This document shows, one piece after another, positions 60,470 through 64,000 of a DNA stretch of 64,000 nucleotides. A model generated the notes under the pieces. It had not been told where the DNA came from, did no database searches, and saw only the letters and a list, made by a program, of their open reading frames with translations. The stretch's first letter is position 1; the number at the start of each line of letters is the position of its first letter. The DNA is from Coriobacteriia bacterium (GTDB lineage Bacteria; Actinomycetota; Coriobacteriia; Anaerosomatales; Anaerosomataceae), in assembly GCA_030651765.1 (NCBI GenBank), contig JAUSBY010000012.1:62001-126000 (forward strand). The letters are read 5' to 3'. The translations under genes and the position numbers were made by a program.

Positions 60470-62236
60470 TTACAGGTTCTCGATGCCCTCGATGATCTTC
60501 TCAATAAGCGAACGGTCCACCATCTGATCGCGGTGCAGCACGACACCCTCACCAGGCTCGGGGATCTTGCAGACCGTCGTTGTCGGCCGGGAACGTCCCG
60601 TACCCCCGCCGGTGAGCGCGGTCAGTTCGTCGCCGAGTCCGGACGACAGGTCCATGCCTGAGTCGAAATCCGCAAGGAACGCGTCGGTGGAGATCACACC
60701 CTCACCGGCCGGCTCCTCGGCTCCGTAGTCGGTGCCCGAGGAGATCACGCCGCCGGGCTCCTCTTCCGTGTCCAGCGAACGTATGAGTTCGTCCAGGTCG
60801 ACGCTCTCGTCAGGGATCGCGTCGGGCGACGGTGCGTCCTCGACGGCGGGATCGGACAGCGACATCGGTTCGTGGGGGGACTCTCGCGAAGGTGGCTCGG
60901 GGACTTCGTCGACCGGCTCCGGCTCCGGCTCGGGCTGCGCGAGCTCCGGCGGCAGTTCCCCAAGGCCGAGCGTACGCAGATCCGTCTCGAAGTCGCCCGT
61001 GGAGACGAAGCCCTCCGGCATCTGATAGGTCTCGGAGGCCTCGGCCACCGGCGGCGCGGGGATGCCTTCGAGGTCCGCCGTGGTGAGCGCACCGACGCCC
61101 GAGAGCGGGTCGAGCGGACCCTCTTCTTCGGCCTCCTCGTACGGCGTCGGTGCCACCGGAACGAACGGCGTCTCAAACTCATCCTCGACCGGCGCTCGTA
61201 AAGCGGGCGGCTCCGCGGTGGGGACGACGGGCGCATTCTCGTCGGAGGGCGGGGCGAGGACCGCGCCCATCATCTGCTCGAACATGGCCATGTCATCGGC
61301 CGACGGGGCGACGCCGGAGGCGGACAGGAACTCCGGCTCTTCACGAGGACTCTCGTCGGCGGGAGGCTCCGTGGGCTCGCCATCGGGCTCGGTCGGCTCT
61401 GCGGCGGGGACCTGTTCGGTAGTCGCCGGTGACTCCGCCGGGGCGATGGGTGCTGCGCCGAGCGCCGAGCGCCTCTCGTCCCGGCGCGCCCGCTCGGCAC
61501 GCAAACGCTCGACCTCCTCGTCGGAGGGCACTTCGAGCAGACCGGCCGAGAACAGTCCGTAGATGACCCGGGCCACCTCGAAGTCGGTGCGGTGCGTGGT
61601 GTGAGCGAGTTCGCTCACCGAGCGCGTCCCGTCGAGGAGCAGCAACAGATTCCACTCCACAGGCTTGAGGGAGATCTCGAACGTCCCTTCGCCCGGTGCC
61701 GTGGCCATCTTGAAGACCATCTCGGCGGAGGGCACCTTCTTCTTGATGCGATTCCACTCTTCGAGCCTGCGGCTACCCTCCATCACGATGTTCTCGACCG
61801 AGACCGACAGCCCGATGTCTTCGTGGACGACCTCGGGCAGCACCTCGAAGTCGAAGTCACCCGCATCCCAGCGCATCAGGTCGAATATGGTGTCCTGGAT
61901 CTGTTCCTGGACGAAACTCTCGAGGACCTGTTGTGTGATGTAGCCCTCGTCCACGAGGATCTGCCCGAGTCGGCGCCCGGCGTCGCCCTCGGAATCCCGG
62001 ATCTGAAGCGCGCGGGTGAGCGCTGGAGGCGTGATGCGCTGCGCGGTCACCAGACGCTCGCCGAGGAAGTCGCGCCGCCAGTTCGACTGCGCGAAGAACA
62101 CCTCTCCGTCGCGGAACCAGATGCTCCCCTCGGCGCCGTCGCCAACGATGCGCAGAACCCCCGTCTTCCCGCTCAGTTGTACGAGCTGGAAGACGTCGGG
62201 AAGGCTGAAGTCCTTGAGGTTACCGCGCAGTGCCAT
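60470..62236 (-). CDS. DUF4388 (PATAN) domain protein with long acidic Pro-rich tail
   Basis: 588 aa, soluble. The N-terminus (about 1-110) is a DUF4388/PATAN domain (MALRGNLKDFSLPDVFQLVQ, GVLRIVGDGAEGSIWFRDGE). A second helical section (about 90-245, with RLGQILVDEGYITQQVL resembling the MshEN-type helical repeat, and LLLDGTRSVSELA winged-helix-like) follows. Residues about 250-588 are acidic, Pro/Glu-rich and probably disordered. Such proteins occur with two-component or motility systems in deep-branching bacteria. It lies between the Roadblock gene and the GTPase gene. Confidence 0.82.
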   Translation of the reverse strand: MALRGNLKDFSLPDVFQLVQLSGKTGVLRIVGDGAEGSIWFRDGEVFFAQSNWRRDFLGERLVTAQRITPPALTRALQIRDSEGDAGRRLGQILVDEGYITQQVLESFVQEQIQDTIFDLMRWDAGDFDFEVLPEVVHEDIGLSVSVENIVMEGSRRLEEWNRIKKKVPSAEMVFKMATAPGEGTFEISLKPVEWNLLLLLDGTRSVSELAHTTHRTDFEVARVIYGLFSAGLLEVPSDEEVERLRAERARRDERRSALGAAPIAPAESPATTEQVPAAEPTEPDGEPTEPPADESPREEPEFLSASGVAPSADDMAMFEQMMGAVLAPPSDENAPVVPTAEPPALRAPVEDEFETPFVPVAPTPYEEAEEEGPLDPLSGVGALTTADLEGIPAPPVAEASETYQMPEGFVSTGDFETDLRTLGLGELPPELAQPEPEPEPVDEVPEPPSRESPHEPMSLSDPAVEDAPSPDAIPDESVDLDELIRSLDTEEEPGGVISSGTDYGAEEPAGEGVISTDAFLADFDSGMDLSSGLGDELTALTGGGTGRSRPTTTVCKIPEPGEGVVLHRDQMVDRSLIEKIIEGIENL

Positions 62237-62292
62237 CGGTTGGAACCGTCACCCCTCGGCGCGTCGTCGCGTCCGTTGCCGTGCAGAGGGCA

Positions 62293-62985
62293 TCAGCCGA
62301 GTATCTGGCCGATGCGGTCCGCCGTCGCCTTCATGTCGTAGATCACGAGCCCGAGCTTGGCGCTCGGCTCGGCCATCGCGGTAAGCACCGCGCGGTCGCC
62401 CGCGGCGATGAGCAACACGTAGCCGTTCTCCCCCTCGATGAACACCTGCGAGAGATGCCCCCTGCCCAGCTCGGCCGCGGCGCGCTCGCCGAGTCCGAGG
62501 ATCGCGGCCGACATCGCGCCGACGCGGTCGGCCTGCATCCCGGTAGGAAGCGCCGAGGCCATCGTGAAGCCGTCGAGACTCACGAGAGCGGCCGCCTGGA
62601 TGTCCGGGTCCTCACGCATCAGCTCATCGAGCGCGGCTGCGAGCTGCTCCTCGCGCGTCGCTTGCCGCATCGTCGCCTGAGGACGCGCGGGCTCGGCCAC
62701 AGAGACGACCTGAGCCGCTACCGCGGGCTGAGCACCGACATGCGCCGGGGCCTGGACCGAACCCGGGGCCTGGACCGGAGTCGGGGCCTGGACCGGAGCC
62801 GGGGCCTGAACCGGGGTCGGGGCCTGGACCGGAGCCTGAACGACCGAGGGGGGCGCTACCGGAGTCGGCTCGACACGGGGCTGGACCACAGGAACGACCA
62901 CGGGCGCCCCGAGGAGGTCGTCGTCCTCGAGCGACTCGTCGTCAGCGTCGCTGATGAAGTAGTCACCGATGCCCTTGTCCACCAT
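62293..62985 (-). CDS. Roadblock/LC7 domain protein (MglB-like)
   Basis: 230 aa. Acidic N-terminus (about 1-30), a Pro/Gln/Ala repeat spacer, and a C-terminal Roadblock/LC7 domain (about 110-230: AALDELMREDPDIQAAALVS, LDGFTMASALP, YVLLIAAGDRAVLTAMAEPS). Roadblock proteins such as MglB are GTPase activators or scaffolds for small GTPases. The GTPase two genes downstream is the obvious partner. Upstream is a second PilB-type ATPase gene. Confidence 0.88.
   Translation of the reverse strand: MVDKGIGDYFISDADDESLEDDDLLGAPVVVPVVQPRVEPTPVAPPSVVQAPVQAPTPVQAPAPVQAPTPVQAPGSVQAPAHVGAQPAVAAQVVSVAEPARPQATMRQATREEQLAAALDELMREDPDIQAAALVSLDGFTMASALPTGMQADRVGAMSAAILGLGERAAAELGRGHLSQVFIEGENGYVLLIAAGDRAVLTAMAEPSAKLGLVIYDMKATADRIGQILG
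62747..62836. repeat. 18-bp in-frame tandem repeat in the Roadblock gene
   Basis: Five units beginning GGGGCCTGGACCG at 62747, 62765, 62783, 62801 and 62819, followed by a partial unit. On the coding strand each unit gives a six-residue PVQAP-type repeat, forming the linker before the Roadblock domain. The near-identity at DNA level suggests recent slippage, so the copy number may vary between strains. Confidence 0.85.
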
Positions 62986-63127
62986 CGTCCATCCACCTCC
63001 GAGTGGTACGCACTGTCAAGCCGGGTCGGTCGAATGGCGCACGCCAACGACCCCGACCGGGGGTAAGCGATTTCAGTCTCTCACGTCGCAGAGGGCGAAA
63101 CAACCGCGAAAACGCAGGTCGCGAGCG

Positions 63128-64000
63128 TCAGATGACCACGCGCATGATCTCCTCGATAGAGGTCAGACCTGAACGGACTTTCTCGAACCCGTCGTCTCTG
63201 AGCGTCCTCATCCCCTGCTCGACGGCGATGCGTCCGATCTCATCACCGGAGGCATGCTCGACGCACGCCCGCTCGATCTCTTCGCTCATGGTCATCACCT
63301 CGTGGATGCCCATGCGGCCCTTGTAGCCGATGTTGTTGCACTTGGAACAGCCGACGGCCCGGAACAGCAGGGGCGGGTGCCCGGGTTCGAACGGGAAGCC
63401 GATGCGCGTGAGCGCGTCCTCTTCGGGGGTGTACTGCTCCCTGCACGCGGTGCACAGACGCCGGGCGAGCCGCTGAGCGAGCACGCAGTTGATGGCCGAC
63501 GCCGACAGGAAGGGCTCGACCCCCATCTCGGTCAGCCGGGTCAGAGCCGAGGGGGCATCGTTCGTGTGCAGGGTCGACAGCACAAGGTGACCGGTCAGGG
63601 CCGCCTCAATGGCGATGGTGGCGGTCTCCTTGTCACGGATCTCACCGATCATCACCACGTCAGGGTCCTGGCGCAGAATCGAACGCAGTGCCGACGCGAA
63701 GGTAAGGCCCGCCTTCTCGTGCACCTGGACCTGCGACAGTCCTTCGAGCCGGTACTCAACGGGATCCTCGACGGTGATCAGGTTGACCCGGGGGTTGGTG
63801 GTCTTGTTGATCGCCGCATAAAGCGTGGTCGACTTGCCCGAGCCGGTGGGGCCGGTGACGAGCAGCGCACCGTACGGCTTCATGATCGCTTCCATGACAC
63901 GCTCCATGGGCTGCTCCAGGAAGCCGAGGTCCTCGAGCGACATCATGATCGCGTCTTTACGCAGAAGTCGCATGACCGACATCTCACCCTGCACTGTCGG
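63128..64000 (-). CDS. Second PilB/GspE-type ATPase (N-terminus beyond window edge)
   Basis: At least 291 codons, 5' end cut. Walker A GPTGSGKST, Walker B region DVVMIGEIRD, TLHTNDAP, and the zinc Cys tetrad (CTAC and CSKC) of extension-type ATPases; retraction ATPases (PilT) lack these Cys. It ends ASIEE-like (TSIEEIMRVVI), closely parallel to the downstream pilB, so it is a paralogue. The visible part aligns with pilB from about residue 268 on. The 142-bp gap to the Roadblock gene (62986-63127) holds no recognised element. Confidence 0.9.
   Translation of the reverse strand, partial: PTVQGEMSVMRLLRKDAIMMSLEDLGFLEQPMERVMEAIMKPYGALLVTGPTGSGKSTTLYAAINKTTNPRVNLITVEDPVEYRLEGLSQVQVHEKAGLTFASALRSILRQDPDVVMIGEIRDKETATIAIEAALTGHLVLSTLHTNDAPSALTRLTEMGVEPFLSASAINCVLAQRLARRLCTACREQYTPEEDALTRIGFPFEPGHPPLLFRAVGCSKCNNIGYKGRMGIHEVMTMSEEIERACVEHASGDEIGRIAVEQGMRTLRDDGFEKVRSGLTSIEEIMRVVI

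Noticed and set aside
62747-62836. Possible CRISPR-like repeat array
   Set aside because: The 18-bp units are contiguous without spacers and stay in frame as a PVQAP protein repeat.
62986-63127. Possible cyclic-di-GMP (GEMM) riboswitch upstream of the Roadblock gene
   Set aside because: A small GC-rich inverted repeat is present, but I could not find the conserved GEMM core or tetraloop elements. A TTGACA there lacks a properly spaced -10.

Overview
This is a high-GC chromosomal segment of a bacterium, most likely a deep-branching member of the Actinomycetota (Coriobacteriia or relatives). The assignment is inferred from gene content. The segment carries a mycobacterial-type block (tlyA-nadK-recN-steA-steB, then pyrG and xerD). 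It also carries a Bacillus-type block (aroQ-pepQ-efp-accB/C-asp23-nusB-xseB-dxs-tlyA-recN) and a complete-looking type IV pilus locus with PilM/N/O. MurE has the DNPR signature of meso-diaminopimelate-type peptidoglycan. Nearly everything is on the minus strand, tightly packed with ATGA/GTGA overlaps. GTG and TTG starts are common. I saw no rRNA, tRNA, CRISPR array, IS element or prophage.

Layout, left to right. 1-12334: the dcw cell-wall/division cluster, transcribed leftward (mraZ, rsmH, ftsL, ftsI, murE, murF, mraY, murD, ftsW, murG, murC cut by the edge), with a promoter and MraZ-box-like repeats upstream of mraZ. 12335-14425: a divergent plus-strand unit (a 52-residue membrane protein with its own promoter, a DUF4349 lipoprotein, a small membrane ORF) and a small convergent ORF. 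14430-19279: a BMP-family ABC importer (lipoprotein, ATPase, two permeases), probably for nucleosides. 19428-27463: xerD, a DUF3866 protein, an M20 peptidase, pyrG, a MraY/WecA-like transferase and a large membrane protein with an alkaline-phosphatase-like ectodomain. 27638-29961: plus-strand murJ and a GT2 glycosyltransferase.

29934-46730: a long leftward operon running aroC, aroKB fusion, aroQ, pepQ, efp, a carboxyltransferase-BCCP fusion, accC, asp23, nusB, xseB, dxs, tlyA, nadK, recN, steA, steB. 46844-64000: a type IV pilus locus transcribed leftward. It begins at the right edge with a PilB-type ATPase. Next come a Roadblock protein, a DUF4388 protein, a conservon-like small GTPase and an unknown membrane protein. 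The pilus genes proper follow: pilB, pilC, two pilins, pilD, three minor-pilin genes (two of them large), and pilM, pilN, pilO and a PilP-like gene.

The most interesting parts are three. (1) A Roadblock / DUF4388 / CvnD-like GTPase / unknown bitopic protein module lies inside the pilus operon and may control pilus polarity or motor activity. (2) A pyruvate-carboxylase-type carboxyltransferase is fused onto accB exactly at the canonical accB locus. (3) A group of envelope genes (AlkP-like membrane protein, PNPT transferase, murJ, GT2) interrupts the mycobacterial tlyA-to-xerD order.
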